Counted from the first letter of the stretch, positions 11,666 through 21,689 are shown. The stretch is 64,000 nt of DNA from Cryptomeria japonica (GCF_030272615.1 NC_081415.1:233375303-233439302); one strand, 5' to 3'. The notes: generated by a model not told the origin, from the letters alone. Numbers and translations: made by a program.

Positions 11666-12095
11666 TGTAATGTATAATATGTAAACTACAATACTTTAAG
11701 GGGGTGCTTGGCAAGTCGTATAGGGGAGTAGATGCACGGGGGAATCTTATTGTACATTTGAGGGTCCCACCTTTCTTTTTGGAGGCTAGTCCCTTACATA
11801 AATAAAATAATGCTACAAAGATATGCAAGGAGAGGTTCTTATAGAAGGGGCCTTCATTCCTTATGATCAATAGTTATCATCATAAATCTTAATGTGTTAG
11901 TCTTGTGTTGTAAATAATTTATCGTTATTCTGATGATTATTCTAATTATAGGTTATCGTGATGTGGAGATGGTCACAAGTGGGTAGTTGTATAACTCTTT
12001 GAGATATGATATGATATGAGCATATAAATTCTTTTTAAGGGGTAATCCCACAATAATGGGTTACAAATACATATTGATTTTTGTATGAAATCACA
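11666..12095. repeat. dispersed repeat R, copy 1
   Basis: Shares order and sequence with 38422-38910: a start near TATAATATGTAAACTAC, GGGGAGTAGATGCA, GATATGAGCATATAAAT, TAATGGGT and the end GAAATCACA. It begins TGT and ends CA, which would suit a solo LTR, but no target duplication is visible. It lies between SAUR unit 1 and element D. Confidence 0.6.
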
Positions 12096-12149
12096 TAGCT
12101 CAAAAAATCAAGAGCTAACTATGTTGAAGAGTCTTTTGAAGAATCCAAG

Positions 12150-14520
12150 CACTCCACATTCTTTGCATGCAATTTTGCATAGGAACCTCAAACAAATGTG
12201 TGGTTCCTAGACAATGGCTGCTCAAATCATATGACAGGTAAATTTGAGCTCTTTGTCAAATTAGATGACTCTGTGAAAAGTCAAGTCAAATTTGGTGATG
12301 ATAAAGAGGTTGATGTAATGGGAAGAGGTACCTAAGTTAGGCCATAATATCTTAAGTGTTGGGTAGCTTCTAGCAAGGAGATAGTACTTTAATTCATGAT
12401 ACTTTGCATGTGCCAAAGTTAGAGTATAATCTCTTAAGTGTTGGGTAGCTTCTAGAAAGAAAATATAAGGTTGTGTTTGAAGATAAGTGTTGCAAAATAT
12501 TTGATAAATCTGCTAACCATCATCTTGTAGAAAATTCTTATATGACAAAGAATAGGCATTTTCCTCTCACATTGGGGTCTACTAGGATGCATTCTCTTCA
12601 AGAAACCACAAATGATTCATGGTTATGGCACCGGCGATATGGTCATCTAAATTTCCAAGGACTAAGTTGGTTTCTGAAGAAGAATATGGTGAGAGGACTC
12701 ACTACAATTTAGGAAAAAATAGAAGTGTGCTTTGGGTGTGCATTTGGAAAGAAGCATCAAGATAGATTCTCGGTGAACAAATCATGCAAGGAAAAAAATC
12801 CACTAGAGCTTGTGCATGCTAACATTCATGGTGACATGCAAGAGGAATCTTTTTGTAAGAATCTCTATTTTTTACCATTTATTGATCATTTCTCACACCA
12901 TACCTAAGTTCATTTTCTCAAGCAAAAATTAGAGGCTTTTGTATGCTTCAAGGACTTTAAGGCTTCAACAAAGAAAAAAAGTGGGTATTCTCTCAAAATA
13001 CTCAGAACAGATAGAGGGGGAGAATTTAATTCTAAAGATTTTTCTTATTTTGTTAGCACAATGGGATCAAAAGATAGCTTACCACAACCTATACCACCCA
13101 AAACAATGGAGTTGTTGAAAGGAAGAATCATATCATTATGGAGATGGCATGAAGCATGTTGTAGTCCAAAAATCTTCCTAATTGCTATTGAGGAGTAGCA
13201 GTAGCCACCATACTATATATCTTGAATAGAAGCCCTACAAAGTTAGTTAAGAATATGACTCCATAGGAAGCTTGGAGTTGTCACAAGCCTTTAGTGGCCC
13301 ACTTTGATGTATTTGGTTGTCCAGCCTATGTTCATGTTCCAGATCCGACGTCAAAGAAGTTGGATGCAAAATCCCAACTTTATATATTTGTGGGATATTC
13401 TGATGTAACTAAAGGGTATAAATTCTACAATCCTGACACAAAGAAATTGATCATCAGTTGTGATGTGGTTTTTAATGAAGAGGGAGTATGGAAATGGAAC
13501 CAAGGTGTTCAACAAACCACACCACTCATCATGGGTATTGAAGATGACCATGTTCCTCCTCTCCCCACAAGTTCAAGTGGAAATTCAAGCTCCAATGATA
13601 GCTCAAGCATAATCCCTCTAGGTTCTAGTCCACCAAGTTCTCCTAATAGCTCATCATATGTTGATAGCTCAAGTGCAACATCCAATCCAAGCTCTTTCTA
13701 AAAGGTACAAAGTTTGAAAAACATTTATTAAAGGAGCACTAATATGAATACAACTATCAATTTCTCTTTGTTCAATTCAATTCAGGTTGAGCCTTCTATG
13801 TATGAAGAAGCAATTAAAGACAAAGTATAGTTGATTCTATGAATGAAGAGATGCATTCAGCTAATGAAAATAATACATGGGAGTTAGTGCAACTTCTAAA
13901 GAGCAAACAAGCAATTGGTGTGAAATGGATATACAAGGTTAAGTATCATGTTGATGGTTCTATGAAAAGAAATAAGGCAAGATTAGTTGAACAAGGATTT
14001 TCCCAAAAACTTGGAATAGATTATTTAGAAACCTTCACTCCAGTTGCAAGATTTGATACAGTCAAGATTATCTTGGCTATTACTACACAACACAAGTGGT
14101 CAGATTATCAAGTCGATGTGAAAACAACCTTCTTCAATGGTTATATTGTTGAGGAGGTCTATGGGGAGCAACATATTGGCTATGAAATTCCAAGTAAAGA
14201 AAATTTGGTTTACAAGTTAAAAGAAAACACTCTATGGATTGAAGGAAGCCCCATGTGCATGGTATGCAAGGATTGACAGTTATTTATTGAAGAAAGGCTT
14301 CCATCAAAGTCCCTTTGAACCAACCCTTTATATCTAATTTTTGGGTAATGATATTCTCATTGTTTATCATTTTCTGGATGATCTTGTTTATACTATTAAT
14401 AGCACATCTCTCGTAGAGAAATTTCAAGATGAAATGAAGAAGGAATTTGAGATGTCAAATTTTGGACTCATGCATTATTTTCTTGGTGTAGAGGTGAAAT
14501 AATATTCTAAAGGTATATCC
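12150..14520 (+). pseudogene. copia pol of element D, left part: protease, integrase, RT
   Basis: Protease appears as WFLDNGCSNHMTG near 12200. The pre-integrase HRRYGHLNF lies near 12630. Integrase runs to about 13290; its first catalytic Asp is changed (VHANIHGDM, where families usually read VHTDICGPM), the second is kept (LRTDRGGEF), and the Glu region VVERKNH is present but in a shifted frame. A clear integrase C-terminal segment follows (DVFGCPAYVH to about 13520), then a Ser-rich linker to 13701. The RT is recognisable from about 13839 (TWELV, GVKWIYKVKY, ARLVEQGFSQ, FTPVARFDTVK) to a FLDDLVYT box near 14370. Stops and frameshifts are frequent. Confidence 0.85.
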
Positions 14521-15263
14521 TATTGGCGTATTACATTATACATGATTAGTTTCAGGCTAGATTAATAAAAACAATATTATTGATGTAGTTGGTGGTTGGG
14601 AAGTTGCATTCCTCTAGGTGGTTTTCATAAGGGAAATGATGGCTTTAAATAGCCAATTTATTTTTGAATAAGGGAAAACAGGTTTAGATGGGCCCTTGAA
14701 ACCCATTACAGCCAAAAGATCAAAAGATACACTAAAGCGCAACAACACACGAAAGACAACACCTAAGAAAAGGACAACTGACGAGCAAAAATGCCAGCAG
14801 ACTAGAGACAACTAATCAAAAACAAAAAGGACCGACAGAAAGAGCCCAAACTTAGGTTAAGTTCTAAAGCATTTCAGCAGCTTCCAGCTCCAGTTGTTCC
14901 ATATTATCAGCTGCCCACTTGATTTCCTCAAATTCCTTGCTATGGATTTGCATCTTTCTGGTGCTCACCCATGTTCTTCTTCCAAGCCCAGTCTCCTTAT
15001 CCTCTGGGGTATCTTCCTTCTTCAATGATGCCCGTCGAATCCTTATCCCCATGGTCATTCTCAAGATTACTGATAAGAGCCTTCATACTAGCTGAGGTGG
15101 CCTTAAGAATCTTATGACTTTGCTCACCAATCTTTTTTAGCATGTTCTCAACTCCAAAAATAGCCAATTTGTTGCAATGTATAAATCATCAGATTATATC
15201 CCCATGAATCAATAAAGTTTTCTATTCTACAATCATGATATAGTTTCCGTTGTTCTTCTCTCA
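14521..15263 (+). repeat. left LTR of element H (interrupted by LINE)
   Basis: Matches the right LTR at 19928-20162 on both sides of the 14660-15157 insertion. The first base pair TG has decayed to TA (TATTGGCG against TGTTGGCA). It ends TTCTCTCA. Confidence 0.9.
14660..15157 (-). mobile_element. 5'-truncated LINE inserted in the LTR of H
   Basis: A 498-bp insertion flanked by a perfect 13-bp duplication AAATAGCCAATTT (14647-14659 and 15158-15170). It is read on the minus strand: the right part encodes a coiled-coil C-terminus (HSKEFEEIKWAADNMEQLELEAAEML at about 14864-14955, in full length 26 residues of which the core is EFEEIKWAADNMEQL). A 3' untranslated region of about 190 bp follows, ending CCTTATTCAAAAA. 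The same order (end of ORF3, T-rich 3' region, CCTTATCAAAAA end) is found at the 3' end of the LINE at 35991-38157, so this is the 3' tail of that LINE family. Confidence 0.85.
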
Positions 15264-15265
15264 TT

Positions 15266-15277
15266 TGGTATTAGAGC
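15266..15277 (+). other. primer-binding site of element H
   Basis: TGGTATTAGAGC starts two bases after the LTR end. It is the initiator-Met tRNA type with one C-to-T change. Confidence 0.8.
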
Positions 15278-16325
15278 AGGCAGAGATCTATTATTGTGAC
15301 AAAAGACAATTAAGGACCACAGACAATGCAGTAAACAATGACGCTGAAATCTGAGAGATGATATAATATTGCACATTTCAAAATGATGAAAATGACATGG
15401 ATGTAGAGTGGCAAAGTACATTTTTTAAAACAAATCTATAGGTGGTGAATGATTAAAATTTGGATGATTTATTTATTCAAAAATCTGGGTGTGGAAGGTT
15501 TGCCTTCACCGGATAGAGCAAAATCTATGCATTACATCTACAAATTACAAAATGGGAAATTGCGCCTTTGAAGGTGGCTAGGGTTTCAACTCTTTAAATA
15601 AATAAAAAGGAATTGATGTGAGTCAACAAATATTATCAAAGGAAGTAATTAAATGAGAGGTTTGCGATTGAAGTGAGAATTTGTTGATGCTAGAAAGTGT
15701 TTGAAGCGCTAGGACCTTTACCCTTCTAATGACTCCTATAAATCGAGCATTGTAGAAGAGAGGAAAGCACTCATTTTGGTATGTATGTTATTGTTTTCCA
15801 ATGCTTTATAATGAAGATTGAATTATATAGCGATTTCATAAAAATAGAAGGCAAATAGAATACACTATTATTTCCTATGACTGAGTGGTAATAGATTTGT
15901 TAAAATGGATACTGTAAAGGTTATGCTAAATAACTGCAAGTGATTACATAAATATTATATTAGTTGTTGTCATATACTAGTGCTAAAAGTAGAATACATT
16001 AGGTGGATGAATGGTATGGTTGTTGAAAGGTGTTTTTAAGGGTGGTTATAGATGATTTTCGAAAAGAATATGATCAATTTTTTTGAATTTTATTTGATAC
16101 TACTTTGTTCAATTTGGAGAAGTTTTATTTTGTGTAACTGAAAGGTATAAGGCTGACCAGTGTCTGGGTCCATCATTGATTGCAATTGTGATTTTCATCA
16201 TGATTATATATATATAGATCAAAAATTTCTTGTACTTTCAAGGCTATCTTTCTTACACATGAAAAGGTATTCAAATACTCACATAAGTCATCAAGTGGAT
16301 GAAGTGTAATGGATTTGGTCAGAGG
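15278..16325. other. internal region of H, left of the CACTA insertion
   Basis: No recognisable protein. Short ORFs only. AT-rich, with nothing that resembles gag or pol. Confidence 0.6.
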
Positions 16326-16328
16326 TTG

Positions 16329-16359
16329 CACTAATACATTTGGCCTAAAATTCCAATGG
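16329..16359 (+). repeat. left terminal inverted repeat of the CACTA element
   Basis: CACTAATACATTTGGC pairs with the right end CACTAGTACATTCTGGC on the other strand; the first 12 bases differ at one position. TSD TTG precedes it. Confidence 0.9.
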
Positions 16360-16399
16360 AGGTTTCCAACGAAGAAGGTATATTGTGAACAATTTTGAT

Positions 16400-16545
16400 T
16401 TTTTAAAAAAAAATTGCCCGCATTCGTCAGAATTCCGACAATCATTCAATATCTATTTTCGACAAAGAAGGAATTGGAAATGAAATTTGTGCTTTTTACA
16501 AAAAGTGCCCGCATTCATCGAAATTCCGATGACAGTGGGCATTAC
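16400..16545. repeat. left subterminal repeats of the CACTA element
   Basis: Two imperfect copies of GCCCGCATTC-TC-AATTCCGA are spaced about 100 bases apart. They carry the TCCGAC motif that recurs in inverted form near the right end. Confidence 0.7.
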
Positions 16546-16694
16546 TTAAAAAAAAAAAAAAGACCAAGACATTTCAAACATCATTTTTGCGGCCTCTTCC
16601 AATTCTCAAGTTTCTACCCCAACAGCGTACTCCCGCCCAAAGTAAGCGTACTCTAGGTTTTGGATGAGGTACGTAAACAATTTTGACCAATTAA

Positions 16695-16845
16695 TGCCAA
16701 CTCCAAGCAATGTCGGCTCATGGAATAGGGTTTGTGAAAATTGGAGCAATGTTGGCTCATGGAATAGGGCAGGTGTAAAGCTCTGTCAACATCCCCTAGC
16801 CTGTGCGAAAATGGGAGTAATATCAGCTCATGGAATAGGGGCATG
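16695..16845. repeat. three-copy tandem repeat inside the CACTA element
   Basis: The core GGCTCATGGAATAGGG recurs at about 16715, 16755 and 16825, with degenerate flanks. No coding sense. Confidence 0.75.
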
Positions 16846-16913
16846 CTCCCGGGGGCTAAAGACCAATAGGATTCATTCCCCTTGTTTCATTCATTAGTAT
16901 CGGTCACCCATAT

Positions 16914-17738
16914 ATTTGATTACATGAAACATTTTTAATTTATTTGATTCAGTGTTATTTGAAAAATAGATTATCAATGATGTTTCCTTTCTCCAAGAAT
17001 TGGATCTAGGATCTTTCCATCAAATAATATGTAACATCCAATGACTAAATCTTTTCTTTACAAATGCTTATTTTATTTAATTATCATCTGAGCGTGAATT
17101 ATAATTTATATCTGTGCGGAAGCAGAAGATACAAGTTGAAGACTCATGTGCAAGTAAATTTCATAAAAGAAAGCAAGTAAACATTATCCTGAATGACATG
17201 GAAACAAGCTCATCAGCTGCCTAGAAGAGAGCAATTGGAGAAAAGCAGAGGAAAGTGTTAAAGGGTGATAAATACATAGAGAGTATGCAATACAAATAAT
17301 CAATTTCTGGAGTGTGTGATGTGACATCTCTAATTTATGTCTGAAGGGAGTACTAGTTTTGGAATTCTTGGGAAACCTATTGGGACACGCTTGGAGGAAA
17401 TCAATGTGTTCATGCAAGGGCCACCTTTTTTCTATTATGAGAATGATTCTTTTGCACCGAAGGATATTTGGAAGGCAATATCCAAAAAAATTTATAGTGC
17501 ATGGAACTAGAGTTGGTGGACTCAAAGTACTTTTCAGCTTCCAGAAGACCAAGAGGCTATGTACACAATCTCTCAATAGAAGGGCGATTTCAAGCATTAC
17601 CTCTCCCCCCCATGACTATTTAGGAAGCACTTCCTCAAACAAAGGACTATTGGCCTCCATGGGATCAAAGAAAAAAAATGAATTGCATAGACTCTAGACG
17701 ATATGGTGGTGTCCTTCGTGAAGAACTTTACACTATAA
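16914..17738 (+). repeat. inverted repeat, left arm (DRM sense)
   Basis: This 825-base arm matches, in reverse complement, 18044-18862. Inner pairing begins CCTTCGTGAAGAAC next to the loop and outer pairing ends near ATTTGATTACATGAAAC. The outer 420 bases are non-coding (intron-like or flanking DNA); the inner 400 bases encode DRM in sense. The loop is 305 bases. Arms differ by scattered substitutions and small indels. Confidence 0.9.
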
Positions 17739-18012
17739 CTGAAAATTCACGAGGGAAACTGCAAGATAGTGAATAGAAATACATTCTTAAAAAGTGCGAA
17801 GAATGGAACTTGGTTTGGGTTGGGCCAGGTCAGGTGGCTCCTCTAGAGGTTGATGAGATAGAAATTATATTAGGATTTGAAAAAGATCACATTCGTGGAA
17901 CTTCATGTGCGACTGATCAATTGCGTTGTTTGGGTAATGCATTCCAAATAGATACAGTTGCATACCATTTATCTGTCTTGAAAGCATTTTATCCTGAAAG
18001 CATTTCTGTTGA
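17334..18012 (+). pseudogene. DRM: captured fragment of a DRM-type de novo DNA methyltransferase
   Basis: Domains rearranged methyltransferase (DRM) does de novo cytosine methylation guided by small RNAs. The fragment covers about 220 codons of the first half of the rearranged catalytic domain. It contains GPPFFYYEN (motif VI ENV region), a VDSKYFSA-RRPRGYVHNL segment, LPLPPMTI, YWPPWDQRKKMNCI, EEWNLVWVGPGQVAPLEVDE, and the motif X signature LGNAFQIDTVAYHLSVLK. It stops just before the motif I (FSGIGG) and motif IV (catalytic Cys) part, so no enzyme could be made. Three stops and one frameshift (17508) occur. The part up to 17738 lies in the left arm of the inverted repeat and the rest in the loop. 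Upstream of about 17334 the frame closes, so non-coding (possibly intron) DNA was captured too. Confidence 0.92.
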
Positions 18013-18043
18013 CTATCTTGCAATTTTTTTCACTATCTTGCAT

Positions 18044-18862
18044 TTATAGTGTAGAGTTCTTCACGAAGGACACCACCACATCGTCTAGAGTCTATGCTTC
18101 AATTTTTTTCTTTGATCCCATGGAGGCCAATAGTCCTTTGTCTAAGGAAGTGCTTCATGAATAGTCATGGGGGGGAGAGGTAATTCTTGAAATTGCCCTT
18201 CGATTGGGAGATTGTGTACATAACCTCTTGGTCTTCTGGAAGCCGAAAAGTACTTCAAGTCCACCAACTCTAGTTCCATTCACTATAGAAATTTTTGGAT
18301 ATTTCCTTCCAAATATCCTTCAGTGCAAAATCATCATTTTCATTATAGAAAAAAGGTGGCCCTTGCATGAACACATTGATTTCCTACAAGCGTGTCCCAA
18401 CAAATTTCCCAGGAATTCCAAAACTAGTTAGTCCCTTCGGACATAAATTAGAGATGTCACATCACACATTCTAGAAATTGTTTGTTTGTATTGCATACTC
18501 TCTATGTATTTATCACCCTTTAACACTTTCCTCTGCTTTTCTCCAATTGATGTCTTCTAGGCAGCTAATGAGCTTGTTTCCATGTCATTCAAGCTAATGC
18601 CTGCTTGCTTTCACTTATGAAATTTGCTTGCACATGAGTCTCTAGCTTGTATCTTCTTCTTCCGCATAGATATAAATTATAATTCATGCTCAGATGATAA
18701 TTAAATAAAATAAGCATTTGTAAAGAAAAGATTTAGTCATTGGATGTAACATATTATCTGACGGAAAGATTCTAGACAATTCTTGGAGAAAGGAAACATC
18801 ATTGATAATCTTTTTTTTGCAAATAACATTGAATCAAATAAATTAAAATGTTTTATGCAAAT
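18044..18862 (-). repeat. inverted repeat, right arm (DRM antisense)
   Basis: Reverse-complement copy of 16914-17738, same length within a few bases. It carries DRM antisense on the plus strand: the YYEN, ENLL-type and RYGGVL segments can be read on the minus strand. A transcript through both arms would fold into a stem of about 820 bp. Confidence 0.9.
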
Positions 18863-18894
18863 TTTAAAAGTAGCTAAACTCATGCAATTCTTTC

Positions 18895-19215
18895 ATGCAC
18901 CGACGGCCAAGCCATCTGACCCACAACATCTGATACCGTCGAAATTCTGAGAGAAACTATAGAAACATCCGACAAGGATGCTGTATGTTCGACGTCACTT
19001 TCTTGTCGGAACGTCATTGATTCATGGTAGTGGGGGAGCGTTGAAATTCTGACCATAATCCAATGATATTTTTGGCCTTAGGAGCAAACATAGCAGTCGT
19101 CAGAAGAGTTCATAACATCGTCGGACTGCCGACACAAGTGGCATCATCGGGAAGACCGACGATGAGTTTTTGATAGTTACATTTGTTGGAAGTCTGACAT
19201 GTTGTCGTCGGACTT
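18895..19215. repeat. right subterminal repeats of the CACTA element
   Basis: Many GTCGGA/TCCGAC motifs, some in short palindromes such as GTCGGACTGCCGAC (about 19121) and GTCGTCGGACTTCC. This is a locally CG-rich patch in AT-rich surroundings. Confidence 0.75.
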
Positions 19216-19226
19216 CCAACAATTAG

Positions 19227-19257
19227 CCATCGAAAATTATGCCAGAATGTACTAGTG
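19227..19257 (-). repeat. right terminal inverted repeat of the CACTA element
   Basis: Reads CACTAGTACATTCTGGCA on the minus strand from 19257. TSD TTG follows at 19258-19260. Confidence 0.9.
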
Positions 19258-19927
19258 TTGGAGGTAATGGAGGCAAGAGGTTATCTATCATCCAAAGCTA
19301 GCTTCTTGCTTAGGGATGATTCATTGCATGAGAAGCACCACATTTGTGTTCCTAAAGAAAAGAGGGGGCTTGGAATAATGTTTGTCCAAACTTTAAAGAG
19401 AAAGGGGGGGCTAGATGTCTCGTCGATGCACTTGGTGTAGTCACATTTGATCAGTGATTTGTCGAGCACTTGAGGAGACATTATACACACTTAGAGGAGA
19501 TGTGGAATTTCAGAGGAAAGGTGTCTCATGTGCATACATGTTGGTGATTTGTGCAACAGAGGAGGGATAGTTTTCACAATGCTTAAGGAGGTGTTAGACA
19601 CACTTAGAGGAGATGTGGACTTTTTAGAGGAAAGGTGTCTCATGTGTAGCACTAGAGGAGGCATTAGACACACTCAAAGGAGATGTGGAATTTCAGAGGA
19701 AATGTGTCTCATTGTGCATGGAGGGTGGCAGCCTTTTATGCTCTCTCATGTTGTGCAAATGGTTGTAAGTCCTAGTGTCAAGAGATCCACTGGTGCAGAC
19801 AATTTTGTGTTTCTTGGGTAAGCGAGGAGGATTGGTGAAGGTGTTTCAACAAAGCCTCTAGAAGCATTGGGTTCAAAACCCTTGCAATGTTCCATTCTTG
19901 TTTGAATTAATGTAATAAGGGGGGTAA
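19258..19927. other. internal region of H, right of the CACTA insertion
   Basis: Contains three imperfect copies of a unit of about 62 bases (about 19468-19530, 19585-19648, 19655-19720) with the core ACACTTAGAGGAGATGTGGA and GTGTCTCAT. ORFs of up to 97 codons result from this repetitive sequence and are not recognised as proteins. A purine tract (AATAAGGGGGGTAA) ends the region. Confidence 0.7.
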
Positions 19928-20162
19928 TGTTGGCATATCACATTATACATGGTTCATTTTAGGCTAGATTAATAAATACAATATTATTTATATAGCTAGT
20001 TAGTTGGGAAGTTCCATTCCCATAGGTGGTTTTCATAAGGGAAATATATTAGCTTTAAATAGCCAATCTATTGCGATGTATAAATCATCAAATTATATAC
20101 GCACGAATCAATCAATTTTTCTATTAGACAGCCATGATATAGTTTACTATGTTCTTCTCTCA
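19928..20162 (+). repeat. right LTR of element H
   Basis: 235 bases, TGTTGGCATATC to TTCTCTCA, flanked by TATCC. Uninterrupted counterpart of 14521-15263. Confidence 0.92.
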
Positions 20163-20167
20163 TATCC

Positions 20168-20900
20168 ATTTCTCAATCCAAGTATGTAGTTGATTTATTG
20201 AAGAGGTTTAGAATGACATCATGTAGTTTAGTTGCCACTCATGTAGCCCTTGGTGAGAAATTGACCAAAGAAGATGTAAGCTCCAAAGTAGATGCCACCT
20301 TATACAGAAGCTTGGTTGGGAACATCATGTACCTCACTACTACTAGACCTCATAATATGTATGTTGTGAGCCTTATCTCTCGGGTCATGTATGATCCACA
20401 TGAGACTCATTGGTGAGCTGTAAAAAGGATCCTAAGGTATGTGATTGGTACACAAGCTTTTGGCATTCATTACTCTCCTACTGACAAGTTTGAGCTAGCT
20501 GGTTACATAGATTCAAATTGAGTTGGTTTAGTTGATTATAGAAAGTCAACTTTTGGTTATGTTTTCTCATTTGGTTTTGGAGCTATTTCATGGAATAGTA
20601 AGAAACAGACAATTGGATACGCAAGATCCTGGTAGATCTTCGTTTGGTTCAGGAATATCCAACCACCATTTTTTGTGATAATAACAATACAAATGTCGTG
20701 ATGAAGATTCTAGTATTTCATGCACATACCAAACATATAGAGATCTGCCACCATTTCATTCATGACATAGCTCAAGAAAGGAAAGTGGAATTGTAGTTTT
20801 GTCCTACATCCGAGCAAGTTGAATATATTTACCAATGCCTTTCCTACAGCCAGTTTTGTTAAGTTAAGGACACAATTGGGCCTCATCCTCATTGTTCATC
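20168..20900 (+). pseudogene. copia pol of element D, right part: RT end and RNase H
   Basis: Continues the RT frame cut at 14520 (ISQSKYVVDLLKRFRM). It then gives the RT-RNase H connection (LVGNIMYLTTTRPHNMYVVSLISR), RNase H with AVKRILRY, a GYIDSN motif for the family's ADWAG-like box, KSTFGYVFSFG and SWNSKKQ, and a degraded end near 20880. A stop at 20414 and further stops and frameshifts after 20520 break the frame. Confidence 0.85.
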
Positions 20901-20911
20901 CAGGGGGAGAT

Positions 20912-21382
20912 TGTAGACATGCATCAACGACTTCTTAATGGTTGACAGTGGTGGTGGCAGTTTAGTTTTAATGGTGGCCAATTTTAGGAGTCTCATACGG
21001 TGGCACTCTAGTTTATGCTCGTTGCAGTTCAACTGCTTTCAATTTTCTTTATTTCTCACGCTTAATAAACTGGGTTCATGCAGTATCTTTTAACAACTAG
21101 ATTCTTTTATCTTTTTGTTCCATCTTTCAATACAATAATCTGCATGTATGCAAACCGTAGTTCGTTGTTCTCTAGGTTTCTTTTGTTAGCTTATTTCTTT
21201 AGAATAGTTTGTTAAGCTTTGGTTCTTTTCTGTAGTTATTTATATAGAACAACAATTTCTTCTCAAAATGACTGCTAATTTTAGATTGTAATCTGGCTAT
21301 CAAGAATTATATATTACTTCTCTATGTACACTTTCTATGAATCAATAACAAAAATTATTTTCTTTTCTCTGATGTACGCACA
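20912..21382 (+). repeat. probable 3' LTR of element D
   Basis: Starts TGTAGACATGC directly after the tract CAGGGGGAGAT. It contains TATTTATATAGAAC (TATA-like, about 21240) and an AATAAA-like signal at about 21064. The right border (GTACGCACA) is a guess, as no 5' LTR is present to compare. Confidence 0.5.
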
Positions 21383-21689
21383 ACTAAGAGTTTTTGTTTA
21401 AGTTTTTTTTCTTTCACTTATTGCTGGATAGAATAATTTCATTTAGCTCTCTTCTCAACATAGTGTAAGGGTTGTTAATATTTTAATCCTTAAAAATTTG
21501 AGGTCCTACTAAAACAAATTAATTATTTACACAATTAGGTTGTTTAGTTATCCAATCTTATACATTTATTGCTAGTATTTTTTTACAACCTCATGAACAA
21601 TACTCCTTATATTAAGATGGGAGCTCACTATAATTTGGCGCTTGTTGATGGTTTCTACCTAATATTCATTTCCTTTGGTATCCTTAATA

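Larger units (their letters stand above)
16329..19257. mobile_element. CACTA DNA transposon carrying a DRM inverted repeat
   Basis: The left end reads CACTAATACATT at 16329 and the right end, on the opposite strand, CACTAGTACATT, ending at 19257. The 3-bp target duplication TTG lies at 16326-16328 and 19258-19260. Inverted-end similarity extends, with gaps, to about 30 bases, which with the 3-bp duplication is diagnostic for the CACTA (En/Spm) superfamily. Subterminal regions (16400-16540 and 18900-19210) are rich in TCCGAC/GTCGGA motifs, the usual CACTA transposase-binding landscape. No transposase is encoded. The interior holds a three-copy tandem repeat (16700-16845) and the DRM inverted repeat (16914-18862). 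It is a non-autonomous, gene-capturing CACTA of about 2.9 kb. Confidence 0.92.
14521..20162 (+). mobile_element. short non-autonomous LTR element H, carrying two later insertions
   Basis: H has both ends defined: the left LTR starts at 14521, the right LTR ends at 20162, and the 5-bp duplication TATCC flanks it (14516-14520 and 20163-20167). Right LTR 235 bp; left LTR the same plus a 498-bp LINE insertion. A PBS follows the left LTR, and a purine tract (AATAAGGGGGG) precedes the right LTR. After subtracting the CACTA element, only about 1.7 kb of internal sequence remains, with no gag or pol recognised. It is best described as a TRIM/LARD-like element mobilised in trans. Confidence 0.9.
12096..21382 (+). 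mobile_element. Ty1/copia element D, split by nested element H
   Basis: A 5'-truncated copia element whose two parts, 12096-14520 and 20168-21382, flank the LTR element H. Protease, pre-integrase, integrase and the first part of RT lie on the left; the end of RT and RNase H lie on the right. After removing H and one copy of the 5-bp duplication TATCC, the RT frame continues directly from SKGIS into the ISQSKYVVDLLKRF stretch, with no base lost. A purine tract (CAGGGGGAGAT) at 20901 precedes a probable 3' LTR. Confidence 0.9.

Noticed and set aside
16653-16897. ORFs of 63-77 codons on both strands
   Set aside because: They are built from the three-copy GGCTCATGGAATAGGG tandem repeat inside the CACTA element and are not protein-like.
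17184-17597. 137-codon minus-strand ORF in the left arm, and a 75-codon plus-strand ORF at 18204-18431
   Set aside because: Both are antisense readings of the DRM fragment; they match each other only because the arms are inverted copies.
19255-19440. Small gene at the right border of the CACTA element
   Set aside because: The ORF starts across the transposon/H junction and has no recognisable protein features.
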